Positions 43,527-51,665 of a stretch of DNA of 64,000 nt are shown here, in pieces. Position 1 is the stretch's first letter, and each line of letters starts with the position of its first letter. A program made the translations under genes and the position numbers. The stretch spans positions 36,895 to 100,894 of the forward strand of contig NZ_PTJC01000008.1 in assembly GCF_002934605.1 (NCBI RefSeq), read 5' to 3'. This stretch comes from Neolewinella xylanilytica (GTDB lineage: Bacteria; Bacteroidota; Bacteroidia; Chitinophagales; Saprospiraceae). A model generated the notes under the pieces. The model ran no database searches. It worked only from the letters and a program-made list of their open reading frames with translations, and was not told where the DNA came from.

Positions 43527-44951
43527 TCACTTTACGGCAAACGCCAGCACCAAAGCCGCCTGGTCCCCAACCGCCGCCGGCAGGTTGTCGGGCAGCCGAA
43601 CCACCGTCCGCCCGTTCTTCTGCTCCCAACGCAGCGGCCGCTCGTAGCCCAGTAGGCGTAACTCCCGCCCCGCAGGCACATTACCGGACCAGGTGATTTC
43701 CCCCAACGGCGCATCCTCCTCCCGTAGCGCGATGGCGAAGCGTTGGTCTCCTTTACCCGTGAAGAAGACGTCGCCGTCCTGGTAATGCTCCACCGCCCGC
43801 GTGCCGTAGATGGCCTCGCCGTTGATATCCATCCATTCGCCGATGGTTTCGAGACGGGCTACGACGTCCAGTGGGATGAGCCCGTCGGGGGTGGGGCCCA
43901 CCCCGAGCAGGAAGTTGCCCCCCTTGGCGACGATCTCCACCAGGGTATGCAAAACGGTATGCACGGATTTAAACTCATCGTTCGGCACGTATCCCCAGTT
44001 GTTGGCGAACGGCAGGTTGCTCTCCCAGGGGTTGTCGATCTTTTCCTCGGGCACCCGCCGCTCCGGGGTCTGGTAGTTCTCGTAGGGACCGTGCACGGTG
44101 CGGTCGGCGATGATGATGCCCGGTTGCTCCCGACGTGCCATCGTGGCGATGCTGTCCATATCGATCTCCTGGCTGAATTCCGGAATGGGTGCCCCCCAGG
44201 CGATCACCTCTTCCGTAACGGTGTGCTTCGGGCGTACCCAACCCCCGTCCAGCCAGAGGATGTCTACCGCGCCGTAGCCGGTCATCAGCTCCTCGATCTG
44301 CTTGTAGGTAAAGTCCTGGTAGGCCTTCCACCGTTCGGGGTACTTGCGGATGTCGTAGTTCACGTTCCGGTCGGGGGTGGCGTACTTGTCCCACCAAAAA
44401 TTCGGGTTGTGCCAGTCGGGCTTGGAGAAGTAAGCGCCGATGAGCATGTCTTTCTCCCGGAAGGCGTCGAATACGTGCCTCGTCACGTCGGCTCGGGGAT
44501 GGTCCCGGAAGGGGCCGCTCGTGATCTTGTAATCGCTCTGCCGGGTATCGAACATGCTGAAGCCGTCGTGGTGCTTAGTGGTGAAGACTACGTACTTCAT
44601 CCCGGCGGCATCCGCGGCGGCGGCCCACTGTCCGGGGTCGAAGTTGACGGGATTGAAGACCGCGTTCAGGTTCCAGTACCACTCCTTGTAGTCATTGTAG
44701 CTCATGTGGTCCGGCCGGTCGATCCAGTCTTCCGAGCAGAGCGTCCAGCTTTCCATGATCCCGGGGACGGCGTACAGCCCCCAGTGGATGATCATCCCGA
44801 ATTTGCGGTCCTGCCACTCCTCCAGCTTGGCGATCACCGCCGGATCCGTGGGCGGTTCGTAGACGGTGCTCTGGCGGTGCAGGTTGTCGGTCTGGGCGGA
44901 AGCCGCGATCGTGATGAGACAGGCAAGCGCGAGAAGGAATCGTCTGAGCAT
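43527..44951 (-). CDS. Exported alpha-L-fucosidase, GH29
   Basis: 474 residues from ATG 44951, with signal peptide MLRRFLLALACLITIAASAQ. GH29 motifs: WQDRKFGMIIHWGLYAVPG, YNDYKEWYWNLNAVFNPVNF, AGMKYVVFTTKHHDGFSMFD and the nucleophile region GAVDILWLDGGWVR with Asp235. GH29 enzymes cleave alpha-L-fucose residues from glycans with retention. The acid/base Glu is less conserved and cannot be picked by eye. The C-terminus looks like the beta-sandwich found in this family. It is 23 bases downstream of the large esterase, and its partner genes (glycosidase, sulfatase) point to algal fucan-like or host glycan use. Confidence 0.93.
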   Translation of the reverse strand: MLRRFLLALACLITIAASAQTDNLHRQSTVYEPPTDPAVIAKLEEWQDRKFGMIIHWGLYAVPGIMESWTLCSEDWIDRPDHMSYNDYKEWYWNLNAVFNPVNFDPGQWAAAADAAGMKYVVFTTKHHDGFSMFDTRQSDYKITSGPFRDHPRADVTRHVFDAFREKDMLIGAYFSKPDWHNPNFWWDKYATPDRNVNYDIRKYPERWKAYQDFTYKQIEELMTGYGAVDILWLDGGWVRPKHTVTEEVIAWGAPIPEFSQEIDMDSIATMARREQPGIIIADRTVHGPYENYQTPERRVPEEKIDNPWESNLPFANNWGYVPNDEFKSVHTVLHTLVEIVAKGGNFLLGVGPTPDGLIPLDVVARLETIGEWMDINGEAIYGTRAVEHYQDGDVFFTGKGDQRFAIALREEDAPLGEITWSGNVPAGRELRLLGYERPLRWEQKNGRTVVRLPDNLPAAVGDQAALVLAFAVK

Positions 44952-44974
44952 AGTCGTTGGGTGTTCCGGGGGGC

Positions 44975-47575
44975 TTAGCGGGCGGTGGCGGGGTTCCATT
45001 CGAAGTCGCCGCTCCCCACCTGCCAGTCGTTACCGAAGTAGCCGCTGCCGATCAGGCCGGATACGCCCGCCCGGGGCAGCGCGGAGGAGAAGATGAGTAC
45101 GTCGGGATAAAAGGTCGTATCCAGGAAGTAGTCGTTCGCGTAGGCGGCGTGGCGGCCCGCCGCGCCGGTGGCGGTGACCACCCCGACGCTGGCGGTGTCG
45201 CTGTCGGACCGGGGATAGATCAGGTAGGCACCCACGTCCGACCCCGCGAACTGCTTATCGCCCAGGGTCATGGTACCGTCGGTGACGTCGAAGGGGGCGT
45301 GGTCCAGCAGCGTGGACCAGGCGGCGTTGTTGTCGCGGTTCCCGTACATGATGACGTTGCGGTCGGGATAGTCCGCGGCCCGGAAGTCGGTATCCTTTAC
45401 CAGGGTGATACTACCGTTCCCCCGGTAGCCCCACCGCTCGGCGTCGTAGCGGGCGCGGTGCAGGTACCATTCGTTGGTAGCCTCGCTCCCGGAAGTTGCG
45501 TAGACGAAGACCATATTATTGGTGAAGGCATCCTTGAAGGAACCGTAGCGGGCCGGTGATTTCTCCGTGGCCGGGGGGGCCGTCGTTACGGCCCAGCTAC
45601 CCTGCTCCCGGGCGAAAAAGGCTTCCGCCGAAAGCTCCTCCATCGCAAAGACCTGTCCGTCGAGTTCCAACTGGTCGAGGGAATCGCGGATGCCTCCACT
45701 CAGGTCGAGCCGCAGCAGCCGCGTGTTATCGGTGGTCAGCTTCAGGGTATCCGGTCCCCGTTCCAGGTCGAAGGAACTGATCTCCCAGGGGCGCTCCTGC
45801 TGCCAGATAGTCACGTAATGAGAGCTCGCCGAGATGCCGGGGGAGGCGGTCTGGAAGCGCAGCTGGTCCACTTCCTCGTCCGTCTTGAGCCGGCGGAAAT
45901 TGAAGAAGTCGAACAGCGGTGGCCAGTCGACGCTCTCGCTGCCGAACCAGTGGGCCCCGTCGGGATACTCGTAGTAGGCGAAGTCGTCGTGGTAGGTGCC
46001 CAGCAGGGCCCGCATCTCCCGCGCCAGACCGGTCGGCACCACTTCGTCCTTCTCCCCGTGGAGGATGTAGACGCCGTAGTGCAGGTAGTTGTCCTTCAGT
46101 TTCAGGGTCCGGCTTTGGTTGCCCGCCCGCAGCACGTTATCGGCCATGCGCTGCAGCTCATCGGTGGGCTGGGTGCCTTCGAGTTCCCGCAGGAAATCCG
46201 CGCGGGTGGTGCCCCACTGGACGAAGAAGCTGTCGGGTCGGGAGATCAGTCGGTTCAGCGACCACTTCCGGTAGCCGGTCAGGTCGGCGTAGCCGGCGGC
46301 GGGGCCGATGGCGGCGAAGCGGTCCGGATAGGTGACCCCGATGTGCCAGGTGCCGTGGCCGCCCATCGAGTGGCCGGTGAGGTAGCTGCGTTGGGGGTCG
46401 GTCTGAAACTTCGCCTGGGCGATGTCAAGCACCTCGATCGCGTCGCGCCGGCCCCAGTCTTCCCAGGCGAAGCCGAAGGGGCGGCGGTTGGTAGCCGCCA
46501 CGATGTAGAGCGAGTCCTTCGGGCGGTAGGCCGCGGCCTGGTTGACGGCTTCGACCGACGCGCCGTGCACCGTCAGGACGATCCCGTTCCCGCCGGTCCC
46601 CCGGGTCAGCGGCGGCACCACGCTGTAGTACTGCACGCTGCCATCCATGGCACTGACGAAGGTTTCTTTGTGATGGCCGTCCTTCGAGCGGGCGTTAACC
46701 TCCACCTGGAGGGTATCTAGGAGTTGACCGCTCCGGTCACGCAGTTCGAGGACCACGGCGTAGGTGGAATCCTCGGCTATCCCCGTTGGCGTTGGCAGTC
46801 GGAAGGGCACCTTCTGTACCAGCAGTTGTTCTACCGGGCCGACCTCATGCTCGGCGGAGGCCTCCCCTACCCGGGCGGTGATCGTGCCCCCGCGGAAGGC
46901 TTCGGTGGTGGTGTTCATCAGGCGGACGGCCGCCCAAAGGTCATCGCTTTCCCCGACAAGCAGGTCCGGCAGGGTCATGTCGCGCCGGGTGAACTGAACG
47001 GGTTCGTCGGCGACGAGCAGCCGGGCCCGGATCTGGTTGAAGCGTCCGCCGCTCAGCAGGATGTAATTGGCGCCGGGGCGCAGGTGCAACGGAACCAGAC
47101 TCCAGCCAAAATCGTAGTGATCGCCCTCGTGAGGCATCCCGTTGACGATCGCGGTGGTGTGGCCGGAAGCTTCGAGCAGCACGGTTCGTGCCCGATCGGC
47201 CTCGTAAGTCAGGAAGAGGTAGCCGCCCCGGACGTTGCCGCTGAATTCCCCCTTTTCGTTGATGGTGATGGTGTCCCAGGCCAGTGCTTCTCCCCCATCC
47301 GCCCGGTAGGCGTCGCCCGGGGCGATGGTCGTATCCGCCGTGCCGACGAAATCGGCCAGAACAGCCTCGTAGCGAACGGGCTCCACGCCAAAGCTCCGCG
47401 GCAGCCCGGTAAGCAGCAGCCCTTCCTCAAACAGGTGGAGGATCTCCCCCTCGCTGACTTCGTCGATCTTCTCCTTGCCGAAGTATTCTACGATGTTGCC
47501 CTGGCGCTCCTGGGCGTGGGCCAGAGCGACGAGATGAAGGCAGAGTATACCGATTAGCAAGCGATGATGTGTCAT
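44975..47575 (-). CDS. Large exported alpha/beta hydrolase (prolyl oligopeptidase/esterase type)
   Basis: 866 residues. Signal peptide MTHHRLLIGILCLHLVALAH (then AQ). The first 300 residues are beta-rich and probably form binding domains (GNVRGGYLFLTYEADRARTV; FRGGTITARVGEASAEHEVG). The catalytic part starts near VPPLTRGTGGNGIVLTVHGA; the nucleophile elbow is SYLTGHSMGGHGTWHIGVTY (Ser in GHSMGG), and VYILHGEKDEVVPTGLAREM and YPDGAHWFGSESVDWPPLFD supply Asp and His. This is the peptidase S9/PHB-depolymerase-like esterase type often found with fucosidases in polysaccharide loci. Substrate unknown. It precedes the fucosidase in the same minus-strand unit. Confidence 0.82.
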   Translation of the reverse strand: MTHHRLLIGILCLHLVALAHAQERQGNIVEYFGKEKIDEVSEGEILHLFEEGLLLTGLPRSFGVEPVRYEAVLADFVGTADTTIAPGDAYRADGGEALAWDTITINEKGEFSGNVRGGYLFLTYEADRARTVLLEASGHTTAIVNGMPHEGDHYDFGWSLVPLHLRPGANYILLSGGRFNQIRARLLVADEPVQFTRRDMTLPDLLVGESDDLWAAVRLMNTTTEAFRGGTITARVGEASAEHEVGPVEQLLVQKVPFRLPTPTGIAEDSTYAVVLELRDRSGQLLDTLQVEVNARSKDGHHKETFVSAMDGSVQYYSVVPPLTRGTGGNGIVLTVHGASVEAVNQAAAYRPKDSLYIVAATNRRPFGFAWEDWGRRDAIEVLDIAQAKFQTDPQRSYLTGHSMGGHGTWHIGVTYPDRFAAIGPAAGYADLTGYRKWSLNRLISRPDSFFVQWGTTRADFLRELEGTQPTDELQRMADNVLRAGNQSRTLKLKDNYLHYGVYILHGEKDEVVPTGLAREMRALLGTYHDDFAYYEYPDGAHWFGSESVDWPPLFDFFNFRRLKTDEEVDQLRFQTASPGISASSHYVTIWQQERPWEISSFDLERGPDTLKLTTDNTRLLRLDLSGGIRDSLDQLELDGQVFAMEELSAEAFFAREQGSWAVTTAPPATEKSPARYGSFKDAFTNNMVFVYATSGSEATNEWYLHRARYDAERWGYRGNGSITLVKDTDFRAADYPDRNVIMYGNRDNNAAWSTLLDHAPFDVTDGTMTLGDKQFAGSDVGAYLIYPRSDSDTASVGVVTATGAAGRHAAYANDYFLDTTFYPDVLIFSSALPRAGVSGLIGSGYFGNDWQVGSGDFEWNPATAR

Positions 47576-47951
47576 AGTGCGACGGGCGTGTGGGAGCGTT
47601 AAATCAGGAGCATAGCGGGCAGCAGCATTGGCATTCGGTATTGCCCGGGAGCAAGATACTCGTCACCGACCAAAATGCGTGTACGTTAACACACTATAAT
47701 ATTGGTCCCCCGCTTCTTCATTTGCTGTAGGCCTGCGCGCCCGGCGACGGGACATTATGGCGATTCGAATAAACCACTACCGGAACGGTCCATCGGTATA
47801 CGGAGAGTAGAAGCCAACAGCCTATGCTAGAAATACGAAACCTGCAGGTGGTCCAAGCGGTGTAGTTGAGCTTATATTGGCTAGTGGTATTATGTAAAGA
47901 GGGATACCACCTTCACGGCCCATCTTCGGAGCAGTGCAGTTGATACCTTAC
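47576..47951. other. Gene-free interval of 376 bases
   Basis: No protein or RNA gene is seen. The composition is more AT-rich than its surroundings. A small inverted repeat, GTGGTAT (47884-47890) and ATACCAC (47904-47910) with a 13-base loop, sits 40 bases after the end of the following minus-strand gene and may help to end its transcript. Confidence 0.4.
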
Positions 47952-49022
47952 TTATTGATTCGAAGGAAGCAGCCGTACCCGAACGATTCGTTTTAGCTTG
48001 GGTGGTTCTACCATGATCCCGTGGGCCTGCAGCAATTGGCCGAATCGCTCCGTACCCCGGTCAGCTACTTCTTCCACCCGGTATTTCAGGCCGGGGGGGA
48101 AGAGCACCTCGCCCTCGTTGCCACTGGGGGTATATCCCTCGGGAACGGGTTTGCCGGTGTGTGGCACTTGATCTACCCCTTCGTAGACGATAAGGGAATC
48201 CCGGTCGGTAAACGGGTTTCCGGTAGAAGTACTCGTAAATTCTTCAACCACGAATTCCTGGCCGACCGTATGATCGCCAACCGTATAGCGGGGGGGGATC
48301 TTGTCGTGCTCCTCCAGGTTAACCCCCTTGGTTAGCGTGGTGACCGTTTTGGCCGGTCCGGGCAGGTCGTGAAGGGTTTCCCGCAGGAGGAGGATCAGTC
48401 GCCGGGTCGTCATCTCGGGTGGGGTTCCCGGCGTAATGCTGAAGCGAAAGTCTAAGTCTTTTTCCGTCTGCCCACCCTCATCCTTTCCGCTCACGATCGT
48501 ATTGATGGCTTTGTACTTCGTAGCCGTGTACTGAAACATGGCCCATTGGCGGAGTTGCTCCGGGCTCCACTCTTTGTCGTCCTTCAGGAAAAGCTGGCGT
48601 CCTTCCTCCGCGGTTTCCACGGTGCTCCAGTCAAAACTAGGATAATCAATCGTCAGCCTGCGCTCGCCCTTTGCCACCGTCAGTGTACGTTCCTGGACGG
48701 CTACCACCATCCATCCTGGATCGTCACCTGCCTTCAGGTGGTGGACGAGATAGGTGTCGACGGCGGGCATTCCAACAAGCACGCGCTGGATGACGGGCTG
48801 TACGCCGGTTGCGGCAGTGGGCTGCGGGACATTCCCTCGAAGCGCCTTTAGGTCATTCCGTCCCGTATCCTTCGTCAAAGCTTTCAACTGCTTTAGTACC
48901 AGGGTTTGCGGCCGCTCGTCGTTCACCTGCCGGGCCGTATCAGCGGGCTGCTGCTTGCGGGAATGGTGGTTTGCCGCCGATCGGGTGCCGCGTTCTGTAG
49001 TACGATCCGTATGCATGTTCAT
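47952..49022 (-). CDS. Candidate R-S-E type ADP-ribosyltransferase toxin/effector
   Basis: 356 residues, no signal peptide. The first ~80 are disordered and end in QVNDERPQTLVLKQLKALT and GVQPVIQRVLVG, which resembles the DNRPEAVAQRKLQ...PIQR leader of many Bacteroidota polymorphic-toxin and contractile-injection payloads. The C-terminal ~200 look like a C3/VIP2-type ADP-ribosyltransferase: FQYTATKYKAINTIVSG, TRRLILLLRETLHDL, then TLTKGVNL where the catalytic Arg is expected but Lys232 stands; FVVEEFTSTSTGNPF gives the Ser-Thr-Ser motif (near 264-266); GNEGEVLFPPGLKYRV gives Glu303-x-Glu305. The fold assignment is inference by motif. It stands alone, without a visible immunity gene. Confidence 0.62.
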   Translation of the reverse strand: MNMHTDRTTERGTRSAANHHSRKQQPADTARQVNDERPQTLVLKQLKALTKDTGRNDLKALRGNVPQPTAATGVQPVIQRVLVGMPAVDTYLVHHLKAGDDPGWMVVAVQERTLTVAKGERRLTIDYPSFDWSTVETAEEGRQLFLKDDKEWSPEQLRQWAMFQYTATKYKAINTIVSGKDEGGQTEKDLDFRFSITPGTPPEMTTRRLILLLRETLHDLPGPAKTVTTLTKGVNLEEHDKIPPRYTVGDHTVGQEFVVEEFTSTSTGNPFTDRDSLIVYEGVDQVPHTGKPVPEGYTPSGNEGEVLFPPGLKYRVEEVADRGTERFGQLLQAHGIMVEPPKLKRIVRVRLLPSNQ

Positions 49023-49358
49023 TTCCTCGGTTTGCGCTCCTGTTGGTCAGGAAGGTTGAATGGATAAAGCAGGGGAATGTAAAGCCGGCAGTCTCCCTTA
49101 CGGGTAGATTACTTATGGCTAATGGCAGGTATAAGCCCTATTCCTGCCCGTTCAAGTTCAAAAACGCGCCGCTTTGCGGGGTAACATGGACTCATTTACC
49201 GGTCTATGATAAGATAGTGCTATTTGATCAATAGCGCGTACAAAGGGTCTGGAATCGGGTAAGAAAGTAGGTTAAATTATGGTAGCTGGCCAAGGTGATA
49301 ATCCCAACCTACGCCTCACCCGCAGCAGCCGCGCCGCGCCGCCATCAAGACCTCCCCC
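49023..49358. other. Gene-free interval of 336 bases upstream of the toxin-like gene
   Basis: No gene is seen. The stretch is more AT-rich than its flanks; a short inverted repeat CTATT/AATAG surrounds TGATC near 49220-49235. No clear TAnnTTTG element was found for the minus-strand gene ending the region. Confidence 0.35.
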
Positions 49359-50174
49359 CTACCCACCCAAATACTCCCGCGGCGACTTCCCGAACCGCTG
49401 CTTAAAGGCATGCGAGAAGTGCGACAGGCTCTCAAAGCCCAGGTCGAGGTAGATGGCGGAGGGCGTTTGGTGTTTAATTTCCAGGAGGTAGCGGGCTTGT
49501 TCCAGGCGCATTTCCTGGAGCCACTGGCGCGGGGGCGCGTCGAAGGTCTTCCGGAAGTCACGCTTGAAGGCGGAGAGGCTGCGGCCGGTGAGCTGGGCGA
49601 AGCGGGCCAGGGGGAGGTTGTAGTGGTAGTTGGTGCGCATGAAGCCCGCGAGGTCGATCTTATGGGGCTCCGGCTGGTGGAAGAGGAAGTTGCGCAGCTC
49701 GGGGCGGGCGAGCAGGAGGAGTTTGACGGCCTCCCTGACCTTCAGGATGCCCAACGCGTCGGTCATGGTCGTGCCGGAGCTGCGGGCGTAGGGGACGATA
49801 GACTGAAAGTACCCCTGCAGGTAGGGGTTGGCGGGGATCAGGACGTTGGGCGGACCGACGTACTTCCCATCCGTTTCGATCTTTTCTTCCCGTACGATCC
49901 TGCGCAGCAACTCCTCCTCGAGGGAGATCACGATGGTTTCGTAGTTCGCTCCGGGCAGCGGGGTTTTGGTAAGGGTGCCGACCTGGTTTTTGCCGATGAG
50001 CAGCAGCTCACCGCCGGTCATGGAGATCGTTTGGGCCGGGGTTTCCAGGACGAACTGTCCGGAGACCTGCAGGATCAGGGTATGGTGTTTCCAGAAGCCT
50101 ACCTTCTCCCTGCGCTCGGCGGACAGGTAGGAATAGAAAAGCACCCCGGGAATGATCTCTGCTGGACTCTCCAT
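49359..50174 (-). CDS. AraC family transcriptional regulator
   Basis: 271 residues. The N-terminal 160 form a sensor/cupin-like part (HTLILQVSGQFVLETPAQTI). The C-terminal 100 hold the two helix-turn-helix motifs of AraC proteins: FMRTNYHYNLPLARFAQLTG, RSLSAFKRDFRKTFDAPPRQ and then ARYLLEIKHQTPSAIYLDLG with FESLSHFSHAFKQRFGKSPR. It starts at the base before the stop of the aldo/keto reductase gene, so both are in one unit, and it probably regulates that operon. The inducer is unknown. Confidence 0.93.
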   Translation of the reverse strand: MESPAEIIPGVLFYSYLSAERREKVGFWKHHTLILQVSGQFVLETPAQTISMTGGELLLIGKNQVGTLTKTPLPGANYETIVISLEEELLRRIVREEKIETDGKYVGPPNVLIPANPYLQGYFQSIVPYARSSGTTMTDALGILKVREAVKLLLLARPELRNFLFHQPEPHKIDLAGFMRTNYHYNLPLARFAQLTGRSLSAFKRDFRKTFDAPPRQWLQEMRLEQARYLLEIKHQTPSAIYLDLGFESLSHFSHAFKQRFGKSPREYLGG

Positions 50175-51146
50175 TTAGCGTTGCAAGTACGTGCCACCGG
50201 CGATCTCGCCTACCGCGAAGGTAGCGTTCAGGGTATGCATCTCCTCGGGAGTGAAGGCAATGTCCAGCGCCGCGATGTTTTCCGGCAGCCGCGACCGACG
50301 ACTCATGCTGACCAGCGGCATGATGTGATCGTCCTGAGCGTTCACCCAGGCAATGGCCAGCTGGGTGGGCGTGCATCTCTTACCGTGCGCCAGCTGCTTC
50401 AGTACGTCCACCTTCTTCAGGTTATGCACCAGGTTTTCCCCCTGAAAACGGGTGAAGTGGCGCCGGTAATCATCCGCGGGCAGGGGGGCCTGCAGGTCAC
50501 CGATCAGCAGGCCCTCCGCCGTATTGGCGAAGGCGACGACGGCGATGCCCAATTCCTTTGCCGTAGGCAGCAGCTCGCGTTCGATCTGCCGGTCAGCCAG
50601 GGAGTAGCCGATCTCCAGCGCGCTGATCGGGTGGATGCTATGGGCTTCCCGCAGCTGGTCCGCCGTGATCTCCGATACGCCGACGCGGCGCACCTTCCCT
50701 TCCTGTATCAGGTCGGCGACCGTGCCGATGATGTCCGCCACCGGCACGCTGCCGTCCATCCGGCTGGGCTGGTAGAGGTCGATGGTGTCGATGCCCAGGC
50801 GGGTCAGGGAGTAGTTGACGAAGTTCTTGATGGCGACGGGGCGCAGGTCCATGCCAATCGGCTGACCGTTGTGGAATATCGCTCCGAATTTCACGCTGAT
50901 GAAGGCCTCGTCGCGCCTGCCCCGGATGGCTTTGCCGATCAGCAGCTCGTTATGGCCGGCGCCGTAGAAGTCGCCGGTGTTGAGGAACGTAATGCCCCGG
51001 GCGAGGGCTTCCCGGATGGTGGCGATGCTTTCCGCTTCGTCCGGGGTGGAGCCACCCCAGATAGCCGACATGCGCATGCAGCCAAGGCCTAGCTTAGATA
51101 CAATAGGGCCGTGCTGGCCTAGTTGAATGGTAGAACTGATTTTCAT
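50175..51146 (-). CDS. Aldo/keto reductase
   Basis: 323 residues from ATG 51146. NADPH-dependent reductase of carbonyl compounds. The family layout is clear: VSKLGLGCMRMSAIWGGSTP, the catalytic Tyr region TFLNTGDFYGAGHNELLIGK (Asp, Tyr), Lys in AFISVKFGAIFHNGQPIGMD, and the later VRRVGVSEITADQLREAHSI and LPTAKELGIAVVAFANTAEG, with the cofactor segment PLVSMSRRSRLPENIAALDI near the C-terminus. Substrate unknown. It is first in a two-gene operon with an AraC regulator. Confidence 0.93.
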   Translation of the reverse strand: MKISSTIQLGQHGPIVSKLGLGCMRMSAIWGGSTPDEAESIATIREALARGITFLNTGDFYGAGHNELLIGKAIRGRRDEAFISVKFGAIFHNGQPIGMDLRPVAIKNFVNYSLTRLGIDTIDLYQPSRMDGSVPVADIIGTVADLIQEGKVRRVGVSEITADQLREAHSIHPISALEIGYSLADRQIERELLPTAKELGIAVVAFANTAEGLLIGDLQAPLPADDYRRHFTRFQGENLVHNLKKVDVLKQLAHGKRCTPTQLAIAWVNAQDDHIMPLVSMSRRSRLPENIAALDIAFTPEEMHTLNATFAVGEIAGGTYLQR

Positions 51147-51540
51147 TCGGCGAAGGTAGCGGGGGGCGGGCCGGCGCATTTTCGCGTAGGGTTCAATTTA
51201 GTTGTTTGTACGGTCCAGAAATCACTGCAGCTTCCCGGGTATGCGGGGTGGGTCGCCCCCTCCTCCCCCCACCCAATCATCAATGCATCCAATAGGTAAT
51301 GCTGGCACAGACGCCTGCTGTCCCGGGGCGGCAGGGGAGATTTCGAGCTGCGGGTGTCGCCCACGTTGACGTATCAAAGGGGGGGCAGCGTTCTGGAAGG
51401 TTTTCCGCTCCCGCGTGGATTTCAGCTCCGGAATGAGGGGGTAAGAGCTTTTCGGAATAGGAGGCGCAAATAAAGTGAAATACGCACTACCCTACGTACA
51501 TAACTGCTAACTCCGCCAGCGACAACTCCTACCCCGCCGG

Positions 51541-51588
51541 CCCATTCACTAATTCAGTCCTTCACCCATTCACTAATTCAGTCCTTCC
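51541..51588. repeat. 24-bp tandem duplication
   Basis: A 24-base unit starting CCCATTCACTAATTCAGTCC stands twice in a row (51541-51564 and 51565-51588), differing only at the last base. It is 30 bases upstream of the typA promoter element. The rest of the 486-base interval 51180-51665 shows no gene. Confidence 0.85.
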
Positions 51589-51620
51589 ACAATCCACCAC
51601 TTTCTCAATTAAAAAAGCCG

Positions 51621-51628
51621 TACCTTTG
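51621..51628 (+). promoter_or_regulatory. Bacteroidota -7 promoter element for typA (TACCTTTG)
   Basis: TACCTTTG fits TAnnTTTG, 37 bases before the typA ATG at 51666. A TTTC at 51601-51604, about 17 bases upstream, may serve as a weak -33 element. Confidence 0.55.
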
Positions 51629-51665
51629 CGCGCTTAAACCGGCACCCCCAAAAGCCAACCGTCTT

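Noticed and set aside
47576..47951. Possible tRNA-like segment around ggcgattcgaataaa
   Set aside because: The T-loop-like stretch lacks a matching acceptor stem and anticodon arm.
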